Below are positions 1 through 8,661 of a stretch of 34,481 bases of DNA, piece by piece. Source of the stretch: CAZMCC01 sp964564695. Its GTDB lineage: Bacteria > Planctomycetota > Phycisphaerae > Phycisphaerales > UBA1924. The position numbers and the translations under genes were made by a program. Numbering within the stretch: the stretch's first letter is position 1; each line of letters opens with the position of its first letter. The DNA is taken from contig CAZMCC010000036.1 in assembly GCA_964564695.1 (NCBI GenBank), positions 1 to 34,481 of the forward strand. The letters are read 5' to 3'. The notes below the pieces were generated by a model. It did not search any database. It was not told the origin of the DNA and worked only from the letters and a program-made list of their open reading frames with translations.

Positions 1-992
<992 letters not shown>

Positions 993-1197
993 GGGCGCCA
1001 CCTTTCTGTTTGCCATACGTAGCTGCCCGGACGAGTTACCGGTCCTGCCTGCTCGCCTTCGACTGGGTCGAAGGGACCACGCAACACCGGCAACCCCCAG
1101 CCGCAGGCGCATGGGGACCAACGCGGGGGTGGCGGCCTGCTCAACTCGAGCGGACACACCAGGCGGGGGCGGCGTTGGACGCGAGCCCGACCCGTGG

Positions 1198-1225
1198 AGC
1201 ATATCAAATCACGAACGGCTGTCAA
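1198..1225 (-). promoter_or_regulatory. Putative sigma70-type promoter of recA
   Basis: On the minus strand there is TTGACA (1220-1225), a 16-base spacer and TATGCT (1198-1203). This would give a leader of roughly 200 bases before the recA ATG at 992. The -35 box matches the sigma70 consensus exactly. Confidence 0.6.
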
Positions 1226-1248
1226 GAGCCCAAGTTCGGGTTTTGACA
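1220..1248. promoter_or_regulatory. Imperfect palindrome over the recA -35 box (candidate operator)
   Basis: TGTCAA at 1220-1225 and TTGACA at 1243-1248 form inverted arms; internal CCC and GGG blocks also pair around a centre AAGTTC. One arm coincides with the recA -35 box, the position expected for a repressor site such as LexA. The sequence is not a recognised LexA box of another phylum, so operator function is inference. Confidence 0.35.
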
Positions 1249-1256
1249 AGTTTTGT

Positions 1257-1766
1257 TCACCACCGTGGGGCTCGCTCCGCCCGCTCGAGGTCTGCCTGGG
1301 CAAGTTCGGCCTGGCCCAGCTGCTGGTACGCCCGGGCGCGAGCCTGCAGGTATGGCTGAAGCGGGCGCAGCGCGATGGCCGCGCTGAATGTTCCGACCGC
1401 CTCTGCGAACCGTGCCAGCGTCAGCTCCATGTACCCCAAGTTGGCAAACGTCGTCGGATTGCCCGGATCGCACAGCGTGGCCTGGCGATAGTCATCGCCG
1501 GCCTCGACAAGTCGCCCCATCTTCTTCCGCACATCGCCGCGATTGAGCCAGGCCACGGAATTCGAGGGATCGGCTTCGACCGCCGCCGACAGATCGCGAT
1601 CGCCCTCCTCCATGCGGCCAATTTCCGCGTAGGCAAGACCCCGGTTGTTCAGCAGATGCGACCGAGAGCCGGTCACGTCTGCCGCGAGGCCCTGCGAACA
1701 CGACGCGATGAGGTCGTGATACTCAGCGAGCTCATCCAGCATCAGGCATCGTTTCGAGGTGGTCAT
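1257..1766 (-). CDS. TPR-repeat protein
   Basis: A small protein of about 169 residues made almost wholly of tetratricopeptide repeats, helical hairpins that bind protein partners. Four units can be read: LNNRGLAYAEIGRMEEGDR, then AWLNRGDVRKKMGRLVEAGD, then TFANLGYMELTLARFAEAV, then YLQARARAYQQLGQAELAQ. The typical W/L-G-Y-A-P spacing is visible in each. There is no signal peptide or membrane segment, so it is probably cytoplasmic. It lies upstream of recA on the same strand, but recA has its own promoter. The start is uncertain: ATG 1766 (MTTSKR) keeps the protein compact, while an in-frame ATG at 1814 would add 16 residues; neither has a clear ribosome site. Function unknown. Confidence 0.7.
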   Translation of the reverse strand: MTTSKRCLMLDELAEYHDLIASCSQGLAADVTGSRSHLLNNRGLAYAEIGRMEEGDRDLSAAVEADPSNSVAWLNRGDVRKKMGRLVEAGDDYRQATLCDPGNPTTFANLGYMELTLARFAEAVGTFSAAIALRPLQPYLQARARAYQQLGQAELAQADLERAERAPRW

Positions 1767-1879
1767 TGCAAGGTGTGGTGGCCGACTTGCCAGCCTGTGA
1801 GCATTCTTGGCCATGGGCGCGAAGGATGCTTCGCAGCCTTGGCACGCGTCAGCCCTACGGTCAGTTGAGAGACCATCGC

Positions 1880-2836
1880 ATGACCGCCGCCATCCACACC
1901 GAACTCCTGACCCGCTCCTACGGCTCCCGCCGCGGCATCGAGCAGGTGTCGCTCACCGTCCCCGAGGGCTCGCTCTACGGCTTCCTCGGCCCCAACGGCG
2001 CGGGCAAGACCACGACCATCCGCGTGCTGATGGGATTCCTGCACGCGACCAGCGGTCGCGCGAGCGTGCTCGGCATGGACTGCTGGCGCGATTCAGCCCG
2101 CATCAAAGCCGAAGTCGGGATGATCCCCGGCGACCTGCGCCTGTGGCCCTGGCTGCGCGGCACCTCGGCGCTGGTGCTCTTCGGGCGCGTCCGCCGGCGC
2201 GACATCCGGGCCGAGGGGCGGCGCCTCGCCGACGAGCTCGAGCTCGATCTCTCGGTGAAGGTCCGCCAGATGTCCCGCGGCATGCGCCAGAAGCTCGGCC
2301 TCATCCTCGCGATGGCCCACAAGCCCCGCGTGCTCATTCTCGACGAGCCGACGACCGGGCTCGACCCGCTCATGCAGGAGCGGTTGCGCGCGATCCTGAA
2401 GCGCATGGCCGCGGCCGGGCACACCGTGTTCTTCTCGAGCCACACGCTCAGCGAGGTCGAGGACCTGTGCGAGCGCGTCGCGATCGTGCGGGCCGGACGG
2501 ATCGTGGCCGACGACACGCTCGCGGCCCTGCGCCGGCGGGCCGGATACGAGATCAGCGTGACGTGGCGCAACGGCGCGATGGCGACCGCCGAGCCCCCGA
2601 CGTTCCTCAAGCTCGACGAGCGGCGCGACGGGACCTGGCGCGGCAGCGTCGAAGGCGACATTGGGCCCTTGATGTCATGGCTGGGTGCGCGGGGAGAATC
2701 GGAAGTCGAGGACCTCTCGATCACCCGCCCCGACCTCGAGACGCTCTTCAAGCGCTACTACGAGCCGGGTGGGAACGCCAACGACGGCGCCGCCCCCGCC
2801 CCCGGCGCGGGTGGGAGTGGGGGGACCCCACGATGA
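1880..2836 (+). CDS. ABC transporter ATP-binding protein (ABC-2 exporter type)
   Basis: The cytoplasmic ATPase of an ABC-2 type exporter, 318 residues. Walker A is GPNGAGKTTT, the ABC signature is the variant MSRGMRQKLGL, and Walker B with D-loop is VLILDEPTTGLDP, followed by the switch His in FFSSHTLSEVEDLCER. A roughly 90-residue C-terminal domain follows the nucleotide-binding domain, as is common in exporters of the BcrA/NatA/DrrA kind. The frame is open further upstream, but ATG 1880 (MTAAIHTELL) sits where the domain should begin. The stop overlaps the next start as ATGA (2833-2836), so it is translationally coupled to the permease and the two should form one complex. The substrate cannot be read from sequence. 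Confidence 0.92.
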   Translation: MTAAIHTELLTRSYGSRRGIEQVSLTVPEGSLYGFLGPNGAGKTTTIRVLMGFLHATSGRASVLGMDCWRDSARIKAEVGMIPGDLRLWPWLRGTSALVLFGRVRRRDIRAEGRRLADELELDLSVKVRQMSRGMRQKLGLILAMAHKPRVLILDEPTTGLDPLMQERLRAILKRMAAAGHTVFFSSHTLSEVEDLCERVAIVRAGRIVADDTLAALRRRAGYEISVTWRNGAMATAEPPTFLKLDERRDGTWRGSVEGDIGPLMSWLGARGESEVEDLSITRPDLETLFKRYYEPGGNANDGAAPAPGAGGSGGTPR

Positions 2837-3654
2837 CCATCAACCTCGGCCTCGTGCATCGATCGCTCCGCGAAACATTCTTCCCCACGCTCATGTTCGC
2901 CGGCTTTCTCGGGTTGATCGCCGGGCTGCTGTCGTACGCGCTGCCCACGGTGCAGGCCCGGTTCGTGACGAAGCAGAACATTCCGGCCCCGATCCAGCAG
3001 ATCCGCAACGTGATGCTCGGGTTCGACGCCACCGGCGCGGGCGTCGCCGACATCGCGTTCTCGATGGCGTGGAGCCACCCGCTGGTGCTGGCGCTGCTCT
3101 TCGGGCACGCGATCCTCGTGTGCACGCGCGTCCCCGCCGGCGAGATCGAACGCGGCACGATCGACGTGCTGCTCGGCCTGCCCGTGTCACGCCGCACGCT
3201 GTGGCTGAGCGAGACGTTCGCGTGGCTGCTGACGGGGGCCGTGGTACTCGGGGCGATCTACGTCGGGAGCTTCACCGGCGCCCGCTGGATCAAGCCCGAG
3301 CACCGGCCCAATTGGGGCAACCTCGCGATGGTGCTCGCGAACCTCGCGCTCGTGTACACCGTGATCGGGACGGCCGCGATGGCCGCGTCGAGCTGCTTCG
3401 ACCGGCGGGGGCGGGCGGTGCTGCTGGTGCTCATCCTGAGCGTGGCGTCGCTCCTGATCAACTTCCTCGAGCTGCTGTGGGAGCCCGCCGGGCAGGTCGC
3501 GTTCATGAGCATCATGCACTACTACCGGCCGGTGGGCATGCTGATGCGGGCCGAGTGGCCGTGGGCGGACATGGCGGTTCTGGGAGGGATCGCGCTTGTC
3601 GCGTGGGTGACGGCAGGGATCGTGCTTTCGCGCAGGGCGATCACGACGTCATGA
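2833..3654 (+). CDS. ABC-2 type transporter permease
   Basis: The membrane subunit of the exporter encoded with the preceding ATPase; 273 residues with about six hydrophobic segments (near residues 18-37, 82-100, 130-155, 165-190, 200-220 and 245-265). The central motif AGEIERGTIDVLLGLPVSRR, between the second and third helices, is the usual ABC-2 permease coupling-helix region (compare ERGTL-LLxxPVSR in homologues). The start is fixed by the ATGA overlap with the ATPase stop. Its TGA stop lies at the left tip of a large inverted repeat (3653-3731) shared with the convergent flavoprotein gene, which could terminate both transcripts. Exported substrate unknown. Confidence 0.88.
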   Translation: MTINLGLVHRSLRETFFPTLMFAGFLGLIAGLLSYALPTVQARFVTKQNIPAPIQQIRNVMLGFDATGAGVADIAFSMAWSHPLVLALLFGHAILVCTRVPAGEIERGTIDVLLGLPVSRRTLWLSETFAWLLTGAVVLGAIYVGSFTGARWIKPEHRPNWGNLAMVLANLALVYTVIGTAAMAASSCFDRRGRAVLLVLILSVASLLINFLELLWEPAGQVAFMSIMHYYRPVGMLMRAEWPWADMAVLGGIALVAWVTAGIVLSRRAITTS

Positions 3655-3731
3655 TCCGAGCCTCCCGCGCAAGCGGGAGGTCTGTTGCGTACGAGCTCCA
3701 ACACCTCCCGCTTGCGCGGGAGGCTCGGATC
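3653..3731. repeat. Paired-palindrome inverted repeat between convergent genes
   Basis: A perfect 29-base inverted repeat: arms 3653-3681 and 3703-3731 around a 21-base loop. Each arm also holds its own 8-bp hairpin (CCTCCCGC / GCGGGAGG) with a 4-base loop, GCAA in the left arm. The element fills the whole gap between the permease and the flavoprotein, and the stop codons of both genes fall at its tips. There is no T tract, so it may be a bidirectional terminator, a REPIN-like mobile doublet, or both. Confidence 0.75.
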
Positions 3732-5223
3732 AGCCTGCCTTCACCCCGTCGCGCTTCGCGAGCGAATTCGCCACGCGCACGCCCGAGTTCAGCCCGCCTT
3801 CCATGTAACCCACGAACTTGTAGCACGTGTGCTCGCCCGCGAAGTGGATCCGCGGAAGCCCCTTCGCCATGAGCGGGCCGACCGTCGTGACCTCGCCCGG
3901 GCCCGGGAACGAGTAGCCGGCGTTCGTCCACGGCTCCTTGGGCCAGTCCATCAGGCGATCCTTGACGAAGTTCTCCTTGAAGCCCGGCAGCAGGGCTTCG
4001 AGCGTGCCGGCGTACATCGCCGTGCGCTCTTCCTTCGACATCGCGAGCACCTTCTCGGCCGGCGGGCCGCCGGAGAAGCAGTGCAGGCTCGCGCCTTCAG
4101 CCGGCTCGCGCTGGTTGTCGGTGCCTTCCCAGGTCATCGAGAGCGGGCCGTCGGTGATCGTGTACTGCGAACGCTTCTTCTCGCCCTCTTCCCAGTACGG
4201 CTTCTTGACCGCGGCGAGATACTTCAGGTTCACGCCCATCTGCGGCTTGAGGCCCGCGGGCAGGCCCGGCTTGAACTCGATGCGGTTCCACACGCTCGGC
4301 GGCGTCGCGACCACGACATCGTCGCACTCGATCGTCCGTCCGTCCTTGCACGTGACGACGACCTTCGAGCCCCTGTCCTCGACCATCGTCACCGGCAGAC
4401 CCATCACGACCCGGTCCTTGCCCACCTGCTCGGCGAGCTTGAACGCGAGCTGCTGGTTGCCGCCCTTGCAGCGGCACGTCTCGCTCTCGGTGAGATAGGT
4501 CTCGACGCCGCCGCCCTTCACCTGGGTGATGTACCCGAGGTAGCTCTGGCGGTTCGTCGCCTGGCCCATGTTGGCGGTGAAGTCGGTGGTGACGATCTTC
4601 TTGCCCTCGGGCGAAAGCTCGAGGGCGTTGATGAAGTCGGCGATCGTGCGCTTGTCCCACTCCGCGGCCTTCGCGTGCGTCCACGGCGCGTCCTCGTCGA
4701 CCGCCCGGGCGTCGTCGTAGAGCTTCTCTGTGGCCTTGTCGATGGCCTCCCAGATCTCGTCGCCCTGCTCGGCCTCGAGCACCTTGCCGTCGATCATGAT
4801 CGGGGCGAAGGCCTCCTCATCCTCGGTCATCTCGAGGAACTCGAGGCCCAGCTTGTCGGCGTAGGCGTTCCAGGTGGGGTGGTTGGCGCCGACGAGTTCG
4901 CCGCCGCCCTCGGTGTTCTTGCCGGGGACGAGGTCCTTGAAGGAGAGGACGCGCCCGCCGAGGCGCTCGCGGGCCTCGATGACGGTCACGTCGTAGCCGA
5001 CGCTCTTGAGCTCGTACGCGCACGCCAGGCCGCCGAAGCCGCCGCCGATGACGACGACGCGCTTGGCGCCGAACGCGGGGCGCACCAGGCCGGCGATGGC
5101 GGAGTTGGAGAGCAGCGAGCCGGCGCCGATCGCGAGCGTGGTCTTGAGGAAGCGGCGGCGTTCGACCGAAGTGAGGCCGTAGCCGTGCTGACGGGCGAGG
5201 CGGGCGAGGATGGAACGGGACAT
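3730..5223 (-). CDS. Tat-exported flavin amine oxidase family protein
   Basis: A FAD-dependent oxidoreductase of the amine oxidase/monoamine oxidase-like family, 497 residues. The N terminus has a twin-arginine signal (RRRFLK at 22-27, then a hydrophobic stretch to about residue 45), so export of the folded flavoprotein is predicted. The dinucleotide-binding motif VVVIGGGFGGLACAYEL begins near residue 56, followed by VIEARERLGGRV. The family's C-terminal FAD contact is present (IHFAGEHTCYKFVGYMEGG). ATG 5223 is preceded by GCAGGAG about 7 bases upstream. The substrate is not evident; the family covers polyamines, amino acids and carotenoid or porphyrin precursors. The gene upstream on the same strand (5427-6614) is separated by about 200 bases containing hairpins, so co-transcription is doubtful. 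Confidence 0.9.
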   Translation of the reverse strand: MSRSILARLARQHGYGLTSVERRRFLKTTLAIGAGSLLSNSAIAGLVRPAFGAKRVVVIGGGFGGLACAYELKSVGYDVTVIEARERLGGRVLSFKDLVPGKNTEGGGELVGANHPTWNAYADKLGLEFLEMTEDEEAFAPIMIDGKVLEAEQGDEIWEAIDKATEKLYDDARAVDEDAPWTHAKAAEWDKRTIADFINALELSPEGKKIVTTDFTANMGQATNRQSYLGYITQVKGGGVETYLTESETCRCKGGNQQLAFKLAEQVGKDRVVMGLPVTMVEDRGSKVVVTCKDGRTIECDDVVVATPPSVWNRIEFKPGLPAGLKPQMGVNLKYLAAVKKPYWEEGEKKRSQYTITDGPLSMTWEGTDNQREPAEGASLHCFSGGPPAEKVLAMSKEERTAMYAGTLEALLPGFKENFVKDRLMDWPKEPWTNAGYSFPGPGEVTTVGPLMAKGLPRIHFAGEHTCYKFVGYMEGGLNSGVRVANSLAKRDGVKAG

Positions 5224-5276
5224 GAGCGGCTCCTGCGGGAGGGTGAAGGGTTGTGGGAACCCTTCGGTTTGCGAAG

Positions 5277-5306
5277 CCGGGGCGTCGCGTGTCCGCGACG
5301 CCCCGG
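5277..5306. terminator. Strong 13-bp hairpin, possible terminator of the 5427-6614 gene
   Basis: Arms 5277-5289 and 5294-5306 (CCGGGGCGTCGCG and its complement) pair perfectly around the 4-base loop TGTC. It lies downstream of the secreted-protein gene and 54 bases upstream of the flavoprotein start. There is no T run, so factor-independent termination is uncertain; it could instead act in the leader of the flavoprotein mRNA. Confidence 0.45.
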
Positions 5307-5333
5307 GATGGAATCAGAAAAGGTCGGGTGCGG

Positions 5334-5409
5334 GTGCCCCGGCGGAGCTTTGTCCGCCGGGACGTGAGTCCAGTCGATGCACCCGGCGGACAGAGCTCCG
5401 CCGGGGCAC
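5334..5409. repeat. Second paired-palindrome inverted repeat
   Basis: Arms 5334-5360 and 5383-5409 are 27 bases long with one mismatch, around a 22-base loop. As in the element at 3653-3731, each arm contains its own hairpin (CCGGCGGA / TCCGCCGG, 6-base loop). Overall length and loop size match that element although the sequence differs, so both look like doublets of short REP-like palindromes. It lies 17 bases past the stop of the secreted-protein gene. Confidence 0.7.
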
Positions 5410-5426
5410 GCGGAGTCGACAGTCGA

Positions 5427-6614
5427 TCACTCGTCGTTGATCGGCCCGATCCCGATCAGCCACATCTTGAAGAAGTTCATCGTCTGCTGCTTGGTGAGCT
5501 TGTTCGCGTTGAGCGAGTAGGTCACCACGCTCGACACCGGCACCGCCTCGTCGCCCACCCCCGACATCGTGTCGACGTAGCTGACGCGACCGGTCAGGGC
5601 CGGAACGCTGTTGTCGACGGCGAAGAACGCCTCTTCGTCGGTCATCTTGCTGAACGCGTCGGCCTCGGTGCCGGCCTTGCGGTTCTTGTCCTCGTTGAAG
5701 CGGAGGTTGAAGTCGTAGTACCCCTTGCCGTTGGTCTTGCGGTCGGCGTCCTCGACCCACTTGATCGAGCCGGTGACGACGTCCTCGTACTCGGTGCCGT
5801 TGAGGTTGTACTTGAACCGCAGCCCGTCGGTGTACCAGTTGCCGGTCTCGTAGTCGAAGTCCAGGCGGCCGTTCACGACCACGCGCGGGTAGTTCTCGCT
5901 CGGGCCCATCGCGAGCACGGCGTTCTCAAACCGCATCGGGTCGACCTTCTTCACGACGATCGACACCGTCTTGTTGCCGATCACGCGCTTGTACGTGTAC
6001 GACGCAAGGCCTTCCTTCTGCTCAGCCTTGCCGACCATGCGACCGGCGAAGTTGTCCGTGAACGCCTTGGCGCTGCCGACGGCGTCGACGGCGATCCGCA
6101 GCGGGCTCTCGCTCGCACGCCCGCCGCCGAGGTCGAACGCGCCGGTCTGCTGGTCGATCGGCACGGTGCCGACCCACTTGCCGACATTGCGCGACTGCTT
6201 GAGGTCCTTGGGGTTCAGCACCGCGAGGTTGATGCTGTAGGTCAGCAGCGCGTCCTGCTTGCGGCGCTGCAGCGTGCGGGTGTAGAGGTTCGGCTGGCGG
6301 GTGATCTGCCCGATGAACTTGGTCGTCTTGGCGACGGCCAGGTCGAGGTCGTACAGGTCCTTGGCGCCCAGGGCGGGCGAGCCGTCCTTGAAGTCGCCGC
6401 TGGCGTCCTTGTTCGAGCGCGTGTTGAAGGTGATCTTCATCGTCCCGCCGATGATCCCGTCCTCGGTGAGCTGCTCGGGGGCGCCCGCGCTGGGGGCGGC
6501 GGCCGGGGCCGGGGGTGTTGCGCCGCCCGCGGGCTGCAGGCACGCGAGCGCCGGCGCGGACGTCAGGATCAACCCGGCGGCCGCGGTGGCAAGGAATGAC
6601 TTCAAATTCTTCAT
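5427..6614 (-). CDS. Secreted protein of unknown family
   Basis: Not recognised. It has 395 residues with a clear Sec signal peptide (MKNLKSFLATAAAGLILTSA, cleavage likely near PALA|C) and a Pro/Ala linker to about residue 48. The cysteine after ALA makes a lipoprotein conceivable, but the lipobox is poor. The rest is polar, with alternating beta-like segments (TMKITFNTRSNK, YPRVVVNGRLDFDYETGNWY, GRVSYVDTMSG) and no Cys-rich, TPR or enzyme motif that I can see. The start has AGGAG 7 bases upstream of ATG 6614. It faces the carboxyltransferase gene across a 237-base divergent region. Periplasmic or surface location is inferred from the signal peptide only. Confidence 0.8.
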   Translation of the reverse strand: MKNLKSFLATAAAGLILTSAPALACLQPAGGATPPAPAAAPSAGAPEQLTEDGIIGGTMKITFNTRSNKDASGDFKDGSPALGAKDLYDLDLAVAKTTKFIGQITRQPNLYTRTLQRRKQDALLTYSINLAVLNPKDLKQSRNVGKWVGTVPIDQQTGAFDLGGGRASESPLRIAVDAVGSAKAFTDNFAGRMVGKAEQKEGLASYTYKRVIGNKTVSIVVKKVDPMRFENAVLAMGPSENYPRVVVNGRLDFDYETGNWYTDGLRFKYNLNGTEYEDVVTGSIKWVEDADRKTNGKGYYDFNLRFNEDKNRKAGTEADAFSKMTDEEAFFAVDNSVPALTGRVSYVDTMSGVGDEAVPVSSVVTYSLNANKLTKQQTMNFFKMWLIGIGPINDE

Positions 6615-6836
6615 CGAACGATCTCCTCAGGGTGCCGGGGTGCGATTCGGGCAGCCGCGGCCGGCTCCGCGGGTGGTCTTGCTCCAGAGTATTCGGGGTC
6701 CGGTCGCGGGGTTTCAGCCGGGGGGTCTCGGGGGGACAATTTCGGGGCGCAGGGACGGCGCGTGGGCGCGGCCTATGCAAGTCATGCGACGCGGGGGCGG
6801 TGAGCGGATCAAGAAAGGACGCCGCCCGAGGCGCGA

Positions 6837-6842
6837 TACCCT
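6837..6842 (+). promoter_or_regulatory. -10-like hexamer close to the carboxyltransferase start
   Basis: TACCCT ends 9 bases before ATG 6852 and there is no Shine-Dalgarno sequence in the gap, so the transcript would start within a few bases of the ATG. The divergent region 6615-6851 shows nothing else I can name. Confidence 0.3.
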
Positions 6843-6851
6843 CTGGCCCGT

Positions 6852-8564
6852 ATGAGCAAGCCTTCTACCGCCGCTTCGCCCACCCCCAGCCCCACCCCCG
6901 CGGACCTCTCGCTCCGCGAGCTCACCGACCTGTTTCAGCAGGACGAGGCGATCATCCGCCGCGGCGGGGGGAAGGCGGGCGTCGACCGCCAGCACGAAAA
7001 AGGACGCCTGACGGCCCGGGAGCGGGTTGAGCTGCTGGTGGACGACAAGGGGGCGGCGGGGTTCAGCGAGCTTGGACTCTGGGCGGCTTGGGGGATGTAC
7101 CAAGAATTCGGCGGAGCCCCCGCGGCCGGTGTGGTGACCGGGATCGGGCGCGTGCAGGGCCGCCTGTGCATGATCATCGCCAACGACGCCACGGTGAAGG
7201 CCGGGGCGTTCTTCCCGATGACGTGCAAGAAGATCATCCGGGCCCAGACGATCGCGACGATGGCCCGCCTGCCGCTCATCTACCTGGTGGACTCGGCCGG
7301 CGTGTTCCTGCCCCTGCAGGAGGACGTGTTCCCCGACACCGACGACTTCGGGCGGATCTTCCGCAACAACGCCGTGATCAGCGCGATGGGGATCCCGCAG
7401 ATCGCGGCGATCATGGGCTACTGCGTCGCCGGCGGCGGCTACCTGCCCGTGCTCTGCGACACGCTCCTGATGACCGAGGGGAGCGGGCTGTACCTCGCCG
7501 GGCCGGCGCTGGTGAAGGCGGCCATCGGGCAGGAGGTGACTGACGAGGAGCTCGGCGGGGCCGCCATGCACGCGAGCATCTCGGGGACGATCGACTTCAA
7601 GGAGAAGACCGACGAGGCGTGCATCGAGCGGTTGCGGAGCATCGCGGCGAAGTATCCGGGCGCGAACCCGCTGGGCGCTGACGACGATGCGGTGAGCGTG
7701 CCGTTCTTCAGACCCGGCGAGGATGTGTACAGCGTCTTCACCGACAAGCCCGGGGCTCAGTACGACGTGAAGGACCTCATCGGGTGCTTCGTCGACGTGC
7801 GGGCACGCGGCGACAAGGTTGAGGCGAACTTCGACGAGTACAAGGCCGACTTCGGCCAGTCGATCGTGTGCGGCTACGCCATGATCGGCGGGCACGCGTG
7901 CGGGATCGTCGCGAACCAGAAGAAGGTCTCGACCTCGCTCAGCGCCGGCGGCAAAGCCGGTCCTGGCAAGCGTGTCAACATGCCCGGCGTGATCTACGAC
8001 GACTCCGCCGACAAGACCGCCCGCTTTATCATGGACTGCAACCAGCGCAAGATCCCGCTCGTGTTCTTCCACGACACAACCGGGTTCATGGTCGGGCGCG
8101 ACTCCGAGCAGGGCGGCATCATCCGCGCCGGCGCCAAGATGGTCAACGCGATGAGCAACTCCGTCGTCCCCAAGATCGTCGTGATCATGGGCGGCAGCTA
8201 CGGCGCCGGAAACTACGCCATGTGCGGCCGCGCCTTCGACCCCTTCATCACCCTCGCGTGGCCCAACGCCAAGTGCGCCGTGATGGGCGCCAACCAGGCG
8301 ACCGGCGTGCTCACGACGATCGAGGAAGCGAGCCGCAAGCGCAAGGGCGAGACGATCGACCCCGAAACGCACAAGCAGATCTACGCCGCGATCCACGCGA
8401 ACTACACCGAGCAGGCCGACATCCGCCACGGGGCCGCGCGGGGCTGGGTGGATCGGTTGATCGCCCCCCACAAGACCCGCGACGAGCTGATCGCCGCGCT
8501 CGACGCGGCCCAGCAGGGGTGGGACTACTCGAAAGAGTTCAAGGTGGGGATGTTGCAGACGTGA
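6852..8564 (+). CDS. Acyl-CoA carboxylase carboxyltransferase (beta) subunit, methylcrotonyl-CoA carboxylase-like
   Basis: The carboxyltransferase subunit of a biotin-dependent acyl-CoA carboxylase, moving CO2 from carboxybiotin to an acyl-CoA. At 570 residues it has the two crotonase-like halves of the family: the N half contains AGVVTGIGRVQGRLCMIIAND, LIYLVDSAGVFLPLQEDVFP and an AGGGY oxyanion-type turn; the C half contains PLVFFHDTTGFMVGRDSEQGG, the conserved GGSYGAGNYAMCGRAF and FAWP-like LAWPNAKCAVMG. DVFPD, followed by FGRIFRNNAVIS and LYLAGPALVKAAIGQEV, resembles methylcrotonyl-CoA carboxylase beta more than propionyl-CoA or acetyl-CoA subunits. The partner biotin carboxylase/BCCP subunit is not in the window. 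The N-terminal 20 residues are Pro/Ser-rich. A REP element begins 30 bases after its stop. Confidence 0.92.
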   Translation: MSKPSTAASPTPSPTPADLSLRELTDLFQQDEAIIRRGGGKAGVDRQHEKGRLTARERVELLVDDKGAAGFSELGLWAAWGMYQEFGGAPAAGVVTGIGRVQGRLCMIIANDATVKAGAFFPMTCKKIIRAQTIATMARLPLIYLVDSAGVFLPLQEDVFPDTDDFGRIFRNNAVISAMGIPQIAAIMGYCVAGGGYLPVLCDTLLMTEGSGLYLAGPALVKAAIGQEVTDEELGGAAMHASISGTIDFKEKTDEACIERLRSIAAKYPGANPLGADDDAVSVPFFRPGEDVYSVFTDKPGAQYDVKDLIGCFVDVRARGDKVEANFDEYKADFGQSIVCGYAMIGGHACGIVANQKKVSTSLSAGGKAGPGKRVNMPGVIYDDSADKTARFIMDCNQRKIPLVFFHDTTGFMVGRDSEQGGIIRAGAKMVNAMSNSVVPKIVVIMGGSYGAGNYAMCGRAFDPFITLAWPNAKCAVMGANQATGVLTTIEEASRKRKGETIDPETHKQIYAAIHANYTEQADIRHGAARGWVDRLIAPHKTRDELIAALDAAQQGWDYSKEFKVGMLQT

Positions 8565-8594
8565 GCACAGAAATGTGCGTCTGTTTGAGGATTT

Positions 8595-8628
8595 GACGCC
8601 GGACCTGAGGCTTTGCGAAGGTCCGGAT
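8595..8628 (-). repeat. REP-like palindrome, copy 1 (left, inverted)
   Basis: The palindrome has an 8-bp stem (CCGGACCT / AGGTCCGG), a 12-base loop and a conserved flank ending CGTC. On the minus strand it matches copy 2 (9170-9203) at all but two loop positions. It sits just upstream of the transposase gene, in inverted orientation to copy 2. Confidence 0.85.
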
Positions 8629-8655
8629 TGCTCCACGCCGAAAACTCGGTATGTT
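8628..8655 (+). promoter_or_regulatory. Promoter of the RAYT gene, leaderless arrangement
   Basis: TTGCTC (8628-8633), a 16-base spacer and TATGTT (8650-8655), ending 6 bases before ATG 8662. There is no Shine-Dalgarno sequence. The promoter lies between REP copy 1 and the gene and so travels with the unit. Confidence 0.5.
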
Positions 8656-8661
8656 GCTCCA

